Below are positions 43,717-51,502 of a DNA stretch of 64,000 nt, one piece after another; positions within the stretch are counted from its first letter, which is position 1; every line of letters begins with the position of its first letter. This DNA is from Legionella sheltonii (GTDB lineage: Bacteria; Pseudomonadota; Gammaproteobacteria; Legionellales; Legionellaceae): the NCBI RefSeq assembly GCF_026191355.1, contig NZ_JAPHOQ010000004.1:186001-250000 (forward strand). Reading direction: 5' to 3'. A program made the translations under genes and the position numbers. The notes beneath the pieces are model-generated. The model worked only from the letters and a program-made list of their open reading frames with translations, was not told the DNA's origin and ran no database searches.

Positions 43717-44580
43717 ATGCTTAAATTATTCTTTCTTTTTATGGCCTTGTTTTCTTCGGTTTGTTTTGCTGATGAAAAAGAAATCGCGATTACTATGGAT
43801 GACCTACCTCTTGTTGCTTCAAGAATGAATAACCCAGGAAATCGGCAGCGCTCCACCGAACGTTTTACTGCAATTGTGCAAACATTCCAAAAATATAATG
43901 TTCCAGTGATAGGTTTTGTGATTGCAGGAGCTATAGAAAAGGGTCAATGGGAGTTTCTTGAACAATTTCGAAAAGCAGGTTTTATGTTAGGTAATCATAC
44001 TTATTCACATTATGACCTGGATCAAATCAGCGCTGCAAAATACATCGCTGATATTGATCGTGCGGATAAAATTCTTACCCCGATAATGACCACACCCAAA
44101 TATTTCCGTTACCCCTATCTGGCGGAAGGCAATAAAGGCAAAAAACAGGAAGTATATGATTACCTTAAAAAGCATGATTACACGATTGCCCCCGTCACCA
44201 TTGATTCTAAAGATTTTGACTTTAACGAAATGCTTTATAAAGTCCCTTATCGCTCACGCGTGAACTACATTCAAAAAATAAAACCGCGTTATCTGGCCTA
44301 TATATGGAAACAAACATTACGAGCCGAGAAAGAGGGTAAAGGCAGAAAACAAATCTTATTAATTCATGCGAACCTTTTAAATAGTTATGTATTAGGCGAT
44401 ATTTTGGAAATGTATCAAAAGAATGGATATAAATTTATCAGTTTAACAGAAGCACTGAAAAATCCGGCTCCGGGCATCAAATTTTCTCCTACCCAGAAAA
44501 AAGATACTTTGGGAGAAACGCTGGAAAATGAACTCATCGATCTTCCTAAACCAAAACAAAATTATGTGACACCTGAGTAA
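43717..44580 (+). CDS. Secreted polysaccharide deacetylase (NodB domain)
   Basis: This 287-residue protein has a signal peptide (about 1-18, ending CFADE) and a NodB-type carbohydrate esterase 4 domain: motif 1 ITMDDLP with D28/D29, motif 2 GNHTYSHYD with the two metal-binding His, motif 3 FRYPYLAEG, and LLIHANLLN as the C-terminal His motif. These zinc enzymes remove N- or O-acetyl groups from peptidoglycan, chitin-like or other glycans. The export signal puts it in the periplasm or outside. It is near but 250 bases away from the glycosyltransferase pair, so a shared pathway is possible but unproven. Confidence 0.9.
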   Translation: MLKLFFLFMALFSSVCFADEKEIAITMDDLPLVASRMNNPGNRQRSTERFTAIVQTFQKYNVPVIGFVIAGAIEKGQWEFLEQFRKAGFMLGNHTYSHYDLDQISAAKYIADIDRADKILTPIMTTPKYFRYPYLAEGNKGKKQEVYDYLKKHDYTIAPVTIDSKDFDFNEMLYKVPYRSRVNYIQKIKPRYLAYIWKQTLRAEKEGKGRKQILLIHANLLNSYVLGDILEMYQKNGYKFISLTEALKNPAPGIKFSPTQKKDTLGETLENELIDLPKPKQNYVTPE

Positions 44581-44880
44581 CAGTCTCGCTGCGGTTAAAT
44601 TAAGTAACAGAGCCATTCCCGCGTAAGCGGGAAATCATCCTTGAGTTAGTTTGGGTTCGATTATAGAGCGATCTTCCCGTGAGAGATAACAATTTTGTAT
44701 GCAATGACTTTATGGTGCTTCGCTGAATTCATGCGATACCAAGCTACAAAATGATTCTAAGTGGGTCGACCAGATTACACACAGTCGTAATCTCGATTAA
44801 AGGTTCATTTGCGTAGTTCTCGGTGCTAATACGAGCTAAACTCTTACTAAGCAAGATAATTTTTCTAAACAGGAGGTTAT
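44581..44880. other. Intergenic region with a family C hairpin
   Basis: About 300 bases with no gene. At 44611-44634 GCCATTCCCGCGTAAGCGGG forms a short hairpin of the GTCATTCCCGC type. The remainder is unremarkable, with a strong ribosome site (CAGGAGGT) at its right edge for the next gene. Confidence 0.45.
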
Positions 44881-45228
44881 ATGTTAATACTTGCTATTGT
44901 TTTGTTTCTTGCTGCAGCACTCGGTGGCCTCTTTCTTTTAACAGCGGTACTACAAGATAGGCCTGTTAATCACGTTGTGAAAACCCTCCACGGAATTTGT
45001 GCAGGATTAGGATTAGTCATTATAATCGTTTACATGCTTGCTTTTATGACAGGACAGGCGTTAATCCTTAGAGTTAGCTTCATCATCTTAATTGTTGCTG
45101 CATTAGGCGGATTAACCTTCGTATCGCTTGCTAAGAAAGGGAAACCGATTCCGAAGGTAGTAGTAATTGTCCATCCAATAATTGCCATCGCCGGACTAAT
45201 TGCTTTGATAATCTATGTACTACCCTAG
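44881..45228 (+). CDS. Small four-span membrane protein
   Basis: This 115-residue protein is almost entirely hydrophobic, with four spans: about 1-24 (LAIVLFLAAALGGLFLLTAV), 35-58, 66-85 and 93-113, joined by short basic loops (LHGICAG, SLAKKGKPIPKVV). The HGICAGLG and VVVIVHPIIAIAGL blocks suggest an internal duplication of a two-span unit with a conserved His. CAGGAGGTTAT before ATG 44881 is a near-ideal ribosome site. A hairpin (GCTGCGTTT/AAACGCAGC, 45254-45281) follows the gene. Function not known. Confidence 0.75.
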   Translation: MLILAIVLFLAAALGGLFLLTAVLQDRPVNHVVKTLHGICAGLGLVIIIVYMLAFMTGQALILRVSFIILIVAALGGLTFVSLAKKGKPIPKVVVIVHPIIAIAGLIALIIYVLP

Positions 45229-45253
45229 ATATGTAGATCATTACTTCAAATAT

Positions 45254-45281
45254 GCTGCGTTTCGGTGCTCGAAAACGCAGC
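45254..45281. terminator. Hairpin between convergent genes, possible terminator
   Basis: GCTGCGTTT (45254-45262) and AAACGCAGC (45273-45281) form a perfect 9-bp stem with a 10-base loop, 25 bases after the four-span protein gene. Only a short T-containing run (TCTTT) follows, so termination is plausible but not strong. Confidence 0.4.
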
Positions 45282-45310
45282 TCTTTAGCCCGAGCTGAGG
45301 AATTTCCTAA

Positions 45311-45961
45311 TTACTCTGGTTCAAATCTGTTTTTTAAACGTTCACGAAGAGATTCTACCAACACTTTAGATGCTTTGTCTGGTGATCCTGAATTAAAAGG
45401 AGGCTCAGGATCATACTCGAGACCAAGTTGTAAACTTTGTGCGATGTTTTCATCGGTAAGTTTCGCGGCAAGATAGAAAGCCATATCAATACCCGCCGAT
45501 ACTCCAGCGGCAGTAATGATTTTTCCATCTTCGACAAATCGTTTATGAGTAGGAATGGCTCCCCAATGGCTTAGCCGATTCATCACTGCCCAATGGGTTG
45601 TTGCCTTAACCCCTGACAAAACTCCTGCTGCCCCCAGGATCAAACTGCCAGTGCACACTGAAGTAGTCCATAAAGTATTTACATGAATTTTTTTAATCCA
45701 CGTGAGTATATCAGAACACTCACGTAATGCAGTCGCATTACCTGCGCCCGGAATCAGTAGAACATCAGTATGCGAAATATCGTTTAATGCATGCTCAGCA
45801 ATGAGAGTAAGCCCCGAACACGTTCCTACTGGTCCCTGATTCAACGCCACTCTGTGCACTACAACTTCTGGTAACCGACTAAGCACCTCATAAGGGCCAA
45901 TTGCATCCAGAGCCGTCATTCCTTCATAAAATAAAAAAGTAATGTGTAGTGGCTTATGCAT
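45311..45961 (-). CDS. DJ-1/PfpI-family protein (isonitrile hydratase-like)
   Basis: This 216-residue protein has a class I glutamine-amidotransferase-like fold: ITFLFYEGMTALDAIGPYEVLSRLP at the start, DVLLIPGAGNATAL, and the nucleophile elbow SVCTGSLILGAAGVLSG with Cys103, followed by ATTHW (H in position for a dyad). The early D19/G22-P-Y-E block is typical of the isonitrile hydratase/AraC-N-terminal-like subgroup. No helix-turn-helix domain follows, so it is a stand-alone enzyme. Its start lies only five bases after the stop of yjdM, so the genes form an operon with yjbQ and yggU upstream. Confidence 0.88.
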   Translation of the reverse strand: MHKPLHITFLFYEGMTALDAIGPYEVLSRLPEVVVHRVALNQGPVGTCSGLTLIAEHALNDISHTDVLLIPGAGNATALRECSDILTWIKKIHVNTLWTTSVCTGSLILGAAGVLSGVKATTHWAVMNRLSHWGAIPTHKRFVEDGKIITAAGVSAGIDMAFYLAAKLTDENIAQSLQLGLEYDPEPPFNSGSPDKASKVLVESLRERLKNRFEPE

Positions 45962-45966
45962 TCCAT

Positions 45967-46311
45967 TTATCCCTTCTTAACAAATTGAGATTTTAATTTC
46001 ATGGCTCCAATACCTTCAATTTTACAATCGATATCATGGTCGCCTTCGACCAAGCGAATGTTCTTTACTTTCGTTCCAACTTTTACTACCTGTGACGATC
46101 CTTTGATTTTTAAATCTTTGATTACGGTCACTGTATCACCGTCTTGGAGAACTTGCCCATGCGCATCTTTAATAATGCGTTGTTCATTCTGGCTTTGCTC
46201 TTCTGCGGCATCTTTTGCCCATTCGTAAGAACATTCTGGGCAAATTAATTGATTTCCATCTTCATAAGTATACTCTGAATTACATTTAGGGCATTGAGGT
46301 AGTGAACTCAT
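45967..46311 (-). CDS. yjdM: YjdM (PhnA-type) zinc-ribbon protein
   Basis: This 114-residue protein has a zinc ribbon (CPKCNSEY...CPECSYEW) and a conserved C-terminal SH3-like part ([33 protein letters not shown] and [20 protein letters not shown]). It was once called PhnA for a supposed role in phosphonate use, but it is not the phosphonoacetate hydrolase. The start is placed at [10 protein letters not shown] (46311); the frame is open 11 codons further. It sits between the DJ-1-like gene and yjbQ with gaps of a few tens of bases or less, in one minus-strand run. Confidence 0.92.
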   Translation of the reverse strand: MSSLPQCPKCNSEYTYEDGNQLICPECSYEWAKDAAEEQSQNEQRIIKDAHGQVLQDGDTVTVIKDLKIKGSSQVVKVGTKVKNIRLVEGDHDIDCKIEGIGAMKLKSQFVKKG

Positions 46312-46352
46312 ATTTTTCCTATTCAAAGACTTACAGTATACCAAAAATGGGA

Positions 46353-46772
46353 CTAGTCTCCTACACCAGTAATAAGCAAATGCCGTTGTTGTGGTTGATA
46401 TCGATGCTCATAAAGATAAATTCCTTGCCATGTACCCAAAGCTAATTTCCCGTCGTATATTGGAATAGTCAAGCTGCTTTGAGTTAAGACCGTACGAATA
46501 TGTGCGGGCATATCATCTTTTCCTTCAATGACATGTTTGAAAAGAGGATCGCCATCAGGAACTAATCGGACTAAGAAGTTTTCCAGATCCCTACGAACTT
46601 GGGGATCATAATTCTCACAAATGATTAAAGAGGCGCTGGTATGCTTGAGAAATAAGTGGCATAAGCCGTGTTTTATTGTCATGTTTGAGAGAAAAGACGT
46701 TACTTCGGGGGTAATATCCTCAGTTCCACGACCTTGAGTATTAAAAGTAAGAGCAAATTGTTCGATTTTCAT
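46353..46772 (-). CDS. yjbQ: YjbQ/UPF0047 family protein
   Basis: This 139-residue protein has the UPF0047 pattern: [67 protein letters not shown] and [10 protein letters not shown] at the C-terminus. The family shows weak thiamine-phosphate synthase activity in E. coli, although the physiological role is unclear. Conserved His and Asp ([17 protein letters not shown]) probably hold a metal. It is in the minus-strand run yggU-yjbQ-yjdM-DJ-1. Confidence 0.92.
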   Translation of the reverse strand: MKIEQFALTFNTQGRGTEDITPEVTSFLSNMTIKHGLCHLFLKHTSASLIICENYDPQVRRDLENFLVRLVPDGDPLFKHVIEGKDDMPAHIRTVLTQSSLTIPIYDGKLALGTWQGIYLYEHRYQPQQRHLLITGVGD

Positions 46773-46827
46773 AAGAGTAAGGATTTATTCATGACTTCAT
46801 TTACTATCGCAAAATTTAGGTCATGAT

Positions 46828-47136
46828 TCAAAGCAAATTATCAGGCTCTTCCAAGGCCCCCTTAACTAGAACTGTTTTGTGTCGGGATTTATCTCCTCGT
46901 TTTAAGGTGACTTGCCTTACAGGTACTTTAAAAAGCTGTGCAACAAACTGCAACAGTGCTTTATTAGCCCGACCTTCAATGGGTGGCGTATTTAAACGGA
47001 TCTTAAGTGCTCCTTCATGAATGCCTACAATTTCTGTTTTTTTGGCACCTGGCTGCACATATAAATGAAGAGTTAAACCTTCCACATCGCGTTGATACCA
47101 CACAGTACAATAATCCCATGGTTTTTTATGGCACAA
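46828..47136 (-). CDS. yggU: YggU/UPF0235 (DUF167) family protein
   Basis: This 102-residue protein has the DUF167 signature: LHLYVQPGAKKTEIVGIHEGALKIRLNTPPIEGRANKALLQFVAQLF, then VTLKRGDKSRHKTVLV. The fold is small alpha/beta, and the role is unknown in all bacteria studied. An N-terminal MCHKKPWDYCTVWYQRD extension is usual length for gammaproteobacteria. First gene of the minus-strand run with yjbQ. Confidence 0.93.
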   Translation of the reverse strand: MCHKKPWDYCTVWYQRDVEGLTLHLYVQPGAKKTEIVGIHEGALKIRLNTPPIEGRANKALLQFVAQLFKVPVRQVTLKRGDKSRHKTVLVKGALEEPDNLL

Positions 47137-47155
47137 ATTAAATGATTAAAGAAAT

Positions 47156-47320
47156 TACCCTCATCCGCCCTAGCGGGCTTCTTCTCCTCTTTGGGGCTTT
47201 GTTGAAAAAATCGTATGTCATTCACGCAAAGGCGGGAATGACATATATGTGGTTTGGTAATTAAGGTATTCTTCTAAACTATTTTTTTCAACAAAGTTCC
47301 CCTTTGAGAGGAAGGAAAAC
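47156..47320. repeat. Family B repeat split by an insertion
   Basis: Reading left to right, TACCCTCATCCGCCCTAGCG continues to CTTCTCCTCTTTGGGG up to 47196, and the expected partner CCCCTTTGAGAGGAAGG appears only after 47297. Without the middle 100 bases the two parts would form the same kind of hairpin as at 27012-27055. Confidence 0.6.
47197..47296. mobile_element. MITE-like 100-bp element with 14-bp inverted ends
   Basis: CTTTGTTGAAAAAA (47197-47210) and TTTTTTCAACAAAG (47283-47296) are perfect inverted ends. Inside is a family C hairpin (GTCATTCACGC...GCGGGAATGAC at 47217-47250). Ends of the form GGCTTTGTTGAA are known for the IS903 group of the IS5 family, which suggests that a related transposase could mobilise it. 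It interrupts a family B repeat, with a near-match of CCTCTTTG and CCCCTTTG at the junctions. Confidence 0.65.
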
Positions 47321-47358
47321 TTTAAGCGTAGTCTTGTCTCGCCTGACAGCAAATTATT

Positions 47359-48132
47359 TTAATTGCTAAAGCTAAAATAAGACGCCACTTTTCCCATAGT
47401 TTCAACGGCACCGTTATAAGTTTTGCCTAATAAACTCATTTCAGCCTGAGCCTTACCTCGATTGAGCTCATCCATTTGTTTTTCTGCTTTTTGCATTTCT
47501 TGAGTATGGTTGAAAAACGACTCAGTATGAGTCGCAACACTGACTCCACTTTTGCCGATTTGAGATTGAAACCATGATTTTGCTTTAGGCGCAGGATGCT
47601 CTTTGGTAATGAGGCGCACTGGAAGGGTACCATCGCTTAGCTCTATGGCCAGATTATCTCCTGCTTGTTGTAATTTCTCCAGTAGAGCAGCTTGATCTGT
47701 CTCTATTGCATGACGAATGGTGGTATCGCGAATGATCACAAACATTTTAGTGTAAGCTGCTAGCTTGGTTTGTTTCGCATTATCCATATTTTTCTTGGCA
47801 GTGACGTAGGCTAATTGATCACCCTCCATAATAATGCGCGGATCCCCAGCAAAAAATTGCAGAATATCAGATCGACCTGTAGATAAAATTGCACCTATAG
47901 TTGTTTGGGTCGGCCCAGAACCTTGATTTTCAAAAATCAGATCAGGTTGTTTTGCAATAAAACGAATCAAATCTAATGGTGGTACAACAGCAAGAACAAC
48001 TCTTCTGAGAAGTGACCGTCCATTAGTATCTACTGCATTCACCAATTCCGGGTGTTTGGTAATCAGTTTTTCTACTTCGTCATATTTTTTTTCAGCCACA
48101 GCTTGCCATAGTGATTCTTCTTGAGGTGACAT
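47359..48132 (-). CDS. Ankyrin-like repeat protein, candidate effector
   Basis: This 257-residue protein starts with an ankyrin-type stretch: SLWQAVAEKKYDEVEKLITKHPELVNAVDTNGRSLLRRVVLAV, then PLDLIRFIAKQPDLIFENQG and RSDILQFFAGDPRIIME. About two or three degenerate ankyrin units are visible. The second half is helical and charged (EMQKAEKQMDELNRGKAQAE). No signal peptide. Ankyrin proteins are frequent among Legionella and Coxiella translocated effectors. It is the last of four consecutive minus-strand genes for large helical proteins. Confidence 0.7.
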   Translation of the reverse strand: MSPQEESLWQAVAEKKYDEVEKLITKHPELVNAVDTNGRSLLRRVVLAVVPPLDLIRFIAKQPDLIFENQGSGPTQTTIGAILSTGRSDILQFFAGDPRIIMEGDQLAYVTAKKNMDNAKQTKLAAYTKMFVIIRDTTIRHAIETDQAALLEKLQQAGDNLAIELSDGTLPVRLITKEHPAPKAKSWFQSQIGKSGVSVATHTESFFNHTQEMQKAEKQMDELNRGKAQAEMSLLGKTYNGAVETMGKVASYFSFSN

Positions 48133-48221
48133 ATTTTTCTCCCTATCCTAAAAAATAGGTCATATTATACCAAAAAAAAGGCATGCTGTGATATAGTTAA
48201 TCAATTGTTGCGCAAATAGTA

Positions 48222-50408
48222 TTACATTCCAACACTACTTTGGGGACTATTTTTTAATTGAATTATTGAGGAAAGGCTGTTTTTTATATGATCCAAAGGC
48301 TCATAATCTATCCCTAAGTCACAGGCATCACAAATTTTTTGAATATGAGCTGGGTTCGCTCTATCAAATCCTATTGATTTTGCATCTTTAATTAGAATTT
48401 CAATCTCCTTTATTTTCGCTGAAACTTCGGCCCCATACTCTTCCTGCAATTCGTTTAAAACACTGGATAATTCGTTTAACATGGATTCATAATGGCGCTG
48501 TTTTTCCGGATCAAAGGTAATGAATTCTGTCCCATCTCTTATGGAGTTCATAAAAAAGCGATACCGATGTACGTTGTGTTGATTTTCCTCTTCTGCGATT
48601 GACTGATGTTCCCCCTGATCAACCTCTTGTTCAGGTATACTTAATTTCGCATCAATCCTTGGTTCTTCAGGCAAAGAGGTCACTTGCAGCTTTTTATCAT
48701 TAGGCAAGGGAGCTTGAGAAATCTCCACGCGAGTAAACTCATCAACAGGCTTAAGATGTTCCACTTCAATTTTTTCCTTTGCTAACAAAGAAGGGGCGCG
48801 AGGATTATCATCCTTAGGAGTTATAGCTTGGGGCATCTCCCCACTCGTATGCTCAACAACAGGTATGAAGGACTCTACTTCAATTTTTTCCTCTGCTAAC
48901 AAAGAATCGGCTTGAGGATTATCATCCTTAAGAGGTGTGGTTTGAGGCATCTCCATACTTAGACGTTCTGCCTCAGATATATGAGGTTGTCTTTCCATTT
49001 GCTGTTTTTCAGATAAATGCATAGTAGGAGTGGAAATTATGGAACCGACATCAGAATTTTCTCGCTTTAAAGAAGAATGGTCTGAGGGTAACATCATAAA
49101 ATCCGCACCCTTTTTAGGTAATGCAGTAATCATTTGCTTCATTAAATTAACATTCAGTTCAAACCGTTTTCTTGCATCTTCTGGCAATACCGGTTGAACA
49201 ATACCCGCAATAGTTTCTAATTCTTTATTGCAGTGACTTAATAAGAGTTGGGTTGCCTCATGACCTTCTGCTTTTTTAAGCTCCTCTTTAAATAACTTTA
49301 ATTGACGTATGCCGACATCTAGCCTGCTTACTTGTTCTTTATCCAATTCATCGACAGGACATTTTTTCAATTCATCGAGGATAAAGTTCAAACTCGAACT
49401 TATATCCTCTAAAGCATGTACACGCGCATTTTCATAATGAGTAGAAAGAGTCTGCATCTCCTGTTCCCACTCAAGCTGAATGGTTTGACTTTCCTTTTTA
49501 AAATTTTGAATGTTCTCTTGATATTCCTTGTATATTATTTTTAATTGTGGCGATTCATCACGCATTTCCTCAAAGAATTGGTCAAGAATTTCTTGAACCT
49601 CTTTCAATTGTTCCTCTTTAATTTGCCGGTGCTTTTCAATATCCTCAATATTCAGCATCGCTACATCGGATTGCTCTACATTCAAGGAGGAAAAATGATT
49701 TAATTCGGCCTCCATTTCTTCTTTTTTTGCGATTAAGCTCTGATAAACGGCAATTGCCTTTTGTTTTTTCACTTCACTAATATGCTCATCTTCAACAATT
49801 AAGTCTAATGCCTTGCGCATTGAGCTAATATGTTCCTCATAAGTGGTATCCATTAATTTAATTTGTTTCATATGGTGAACGTAGGTAATGCGTTTCATTT
49901 CCTCTTCATAATATTGATACAAATCCATATTTGTTAAACCATAAAGCGATTTTTCCCATTCAGATGCAGGAAGACGATGAGGTCTAGGCTCCTCAGGCTG
50001 TTGTAAGTTTGAAGATTCTTTTTTTCTTGGTACATAAACAAAATCTTGGAATTTTGCTGCTGCTGCCTTAGCATGCTCCTTTTCTATCTCATCAAGTAAT
50101 GCACGTTCTTTTGCTAATAAATCCTTATCTTCAAAAAGTTTACGGATTACATCAAAACGTCCCGTAACAGTAAGAAAAAAAAGGAGATTGTGTTCGCATA
50201 AATGAATAAATTCACTAAAAATCTGTTCATTTTGACGAATCACATCGTTTTTATTTTGAACCCCATTAAGTCTTCTGAGCCATCCTAGATAAGATACCAA
50301 AAGAGGATACGTTGCTTCAGATAACTCATGTTGTTTTAAAATTGCATCACTTGGATTGCCCATTACTCGTTTTAAATGTTCATCCGGTGATAGATGAATG
50401 CTTCCCAT
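48222..50408 (-). CDS. Coiled-coil protein with internal 38-residue repeats, candidate effector
   Basis: This 728-residue protein has no known domain. Residues about 90-420 are rich in Glu, Lys and Leu with strong coiled-coil character (for example KKEEMEAELNHFSS and QIKEEQLKEVQEILDQFFEE). A Pro/Asp/Glu-rich middle (about 484-580) contains two near-identical 38-residue units, each with MPQ...KDDNP and LLA.EKIEVE, plus a third, more diverged one; the DNA repeats at 48763-48840 and 48877-48954. The C-terminal part is again helical (YESMLNELSSVLNELQEEYG). The architecture is typical of scaffold-like effectors in this group, but the role is not known. Confidence 0.7.
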   Translation of the reverse strand: MGSIHLSPDEHLKRVMGNPSDAILKQHELSEATYPLLVSYLGWLRRLNGVQNKNDVIRQNEQIFSEFIHLCEHNLLFFLTVTGRFDVIRKLFEDKDLLAKERALLDEIEKEHAKAAAAKFQDFVYVPRKKESSNLQQPEEPRPHRLPASEWEKSLYGLTNMDLYQYYEEEMKRITYVHHMKQIKLMDTTYEEHISSMRKALDLIVEDEHISEVKKQKAIAVYQSLIAKKEEMEAELNHFSSLNVEQSDVAMLNIEDIEKHRQIKEEQLKEVQEILDQFFEEMRDESPQLKIIYKEYQENIQNFKKESQTIQLEWEQEMQTLSTHYENARVHALEDISSSLNFILDELKKCPVDELDKEQVSRLDVGIRQLKLFKEELKKAEGHEATQLLLSHCNKELETIAGIVQPVLPEDARKRFELNVNLMKQMITALPKKGADFMMLPSDHSSLKRENSDVGSIISTPTMHLSEKQQMERQPHISEAERLSMEMPQTTPLKDDNPQADSLLAEEKIEVESFIPVVEHTSGEMPQAITPKDDNPRAPSLLAKEKIEVEHLKPVDEFTRVEISQAPLPNDKKLQVTSLPEEPRIDAKLSIPEQEVDQGEHQSIAEEENQHNVHRYRFFMNSIRDGTEFITFDPEKQRHYESMLNELSSVLNELQEEYGAEVSAKIKEIEILIKDAKSIGFDRANPAHIQKICDACDLGIDYEPLDHIKNSLSSIIQLKNSPQSSVGM
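48763..48954 (-). repeat. Tandem 114-bp coding repeat
   Basis: The segments 48763-48840 and 48877-48954 are similar over about 78 bases at an offset of 114 (38 codons), starting ACTTCAATTTTTTCCT on the plus strand. A weaker third copy lies near 48670-48729. They encode the KDDNP...EKIEVE units in the coiled-coil protein. Confidence 0.7.
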
Positions 50409-50578
50409 GGCCCAGCGCCTTGTTCGTATTTTAATTAAGTATAGTATTTTTTATGCCGTTTGATTTAATTTGAGTCACACAAGGATTCATTGGTAAACCA
50501 AAGGAATGAATGACGATAGGACACAACTACTGAGCTAAAGAACTCATCACAGATGATGAAAGCCCTTCTCCTTGCTCT

Positions 50579-50660
50579 ATCATCCCGAGCAAAGTGAACG
50601 ATCTTAATGCTTTAGCGTAGTGTTACTGTGAGGAGATCCCTCGTTGCACTCGGGATGATG
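50579..50660. repeat. Dispersed palindrome family A, full copy
   Basis: Starts ATCATCCCGAGCAAAGTGAA and ends CACTCGGGATGAT. It fills most of the 271-base gap between the 225-residue protein and the coiled-coil protein. No gene is seen in the rest of the gap. Confidence 0.7.
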
Positions 50661-50680
50661 GAGGGCAGAGGAGAGAAACT

Positions 50681-51358
50681 TTAGTGTCGAACATTTTTAG
50701 GAAGATAATTAATCACACAATAGCTCAAACATTTGGCGTTGGTAATCTCAAGGTCACGAAAATAGGTGATTTCTTTAAAATAAAAATCAAAAGTTTCCTG
50801 TATCGCTTCAAAATATCCTTTAATGAGCACCGAGTAACGCATTTTTTCAGTATGATGAATTTCGAGTAATTTGGAATATAAAAAAGTAATCTCATGAGTA
50901 CATTGTGTATGTGCTATTAAAGCAACATCAAAACAGTTGGCTTCACTCAATTTGATTTTTAATTTATTAATAAAAACAAGCATGTTGGAAATACAAAAGT
51001 TAATTTTTTCGATTTTTTCTTTATATACCTCACCTAATACATCAGGTATTGAATAAATCATTTCTCGTAAAAAATTTAAATCCGCTATGTAATTCCCTAA
51101 TACATTGTGTTTCTTCGTTTCAATAAATCGTGCTTGCCACTCGACTAAGTGCATCACTGTACGTTTATACGCAATCAGTTCCTTTTCTTTGGAATTATCT
51201 CCTGTAGAAACCAGGTTACTTTTTTTCAACTGTTCTATATGGCCCATCACCATAAAACATGCATTTTTAATATCTTCGAATGTTAAGGACTCGAAATTAT
51301 TTGTTTCAATTTTTTCACTGATACTATCAATGATTGTTACTACATCACGGGATAACAT
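50681..51358 (-). CDS. Hypothetical helical protein, 225 residues
   Basis: A soluble, all-helical protein without a domain I recognise. It starts MLSRDVVTIIDSISEKIETN and contains repeated amphipathic helices (EKELIAYKRTVMHLVEWQARFIE and VYKEKIEKINFCISNMLVFINK), ending in CLSYCVINYLPKNVRH. There is no export signal. It lies between the giant protein gene and the coiled-coil gene, all on the minus strand, with 144 bases to the former. Role unknown; the location suggests a shared context with its large neighbours. Confidence 0.6.
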   Translation of the reverse strand: MLSRDVVTIIDSISEKIETNNFESLTFEDIKNACFMVMGHIEQLKKSNLVSTGDNSKEKELIAYKRTVMHLVEWQARFIETKKHNVLGNYIADLNFLREMIYSIPDVLGEVYKEKIEKINFCISNMLVFINKLKIKLSEANCFDVALIAHTQCTHEITFLYSKLLEIHHTEKMRYSVLIKGYFEAIQETFDFYFKEITYFRDLEITNAKCLSYCVINYLPKNVRH

Positions 51359-51502
51359 TGCTGTTCCAAATCAGACATCTCCTAGATCTGAGTATAGTTC
51401 AATATTTGACCATCAAAGGAGATGGTTATGGACGATTTTTGATAATAACCACATAGTTGCGGTTATTTAAAACACATAGCGCCAGGTACAGCGCTACTAT
51501 TT

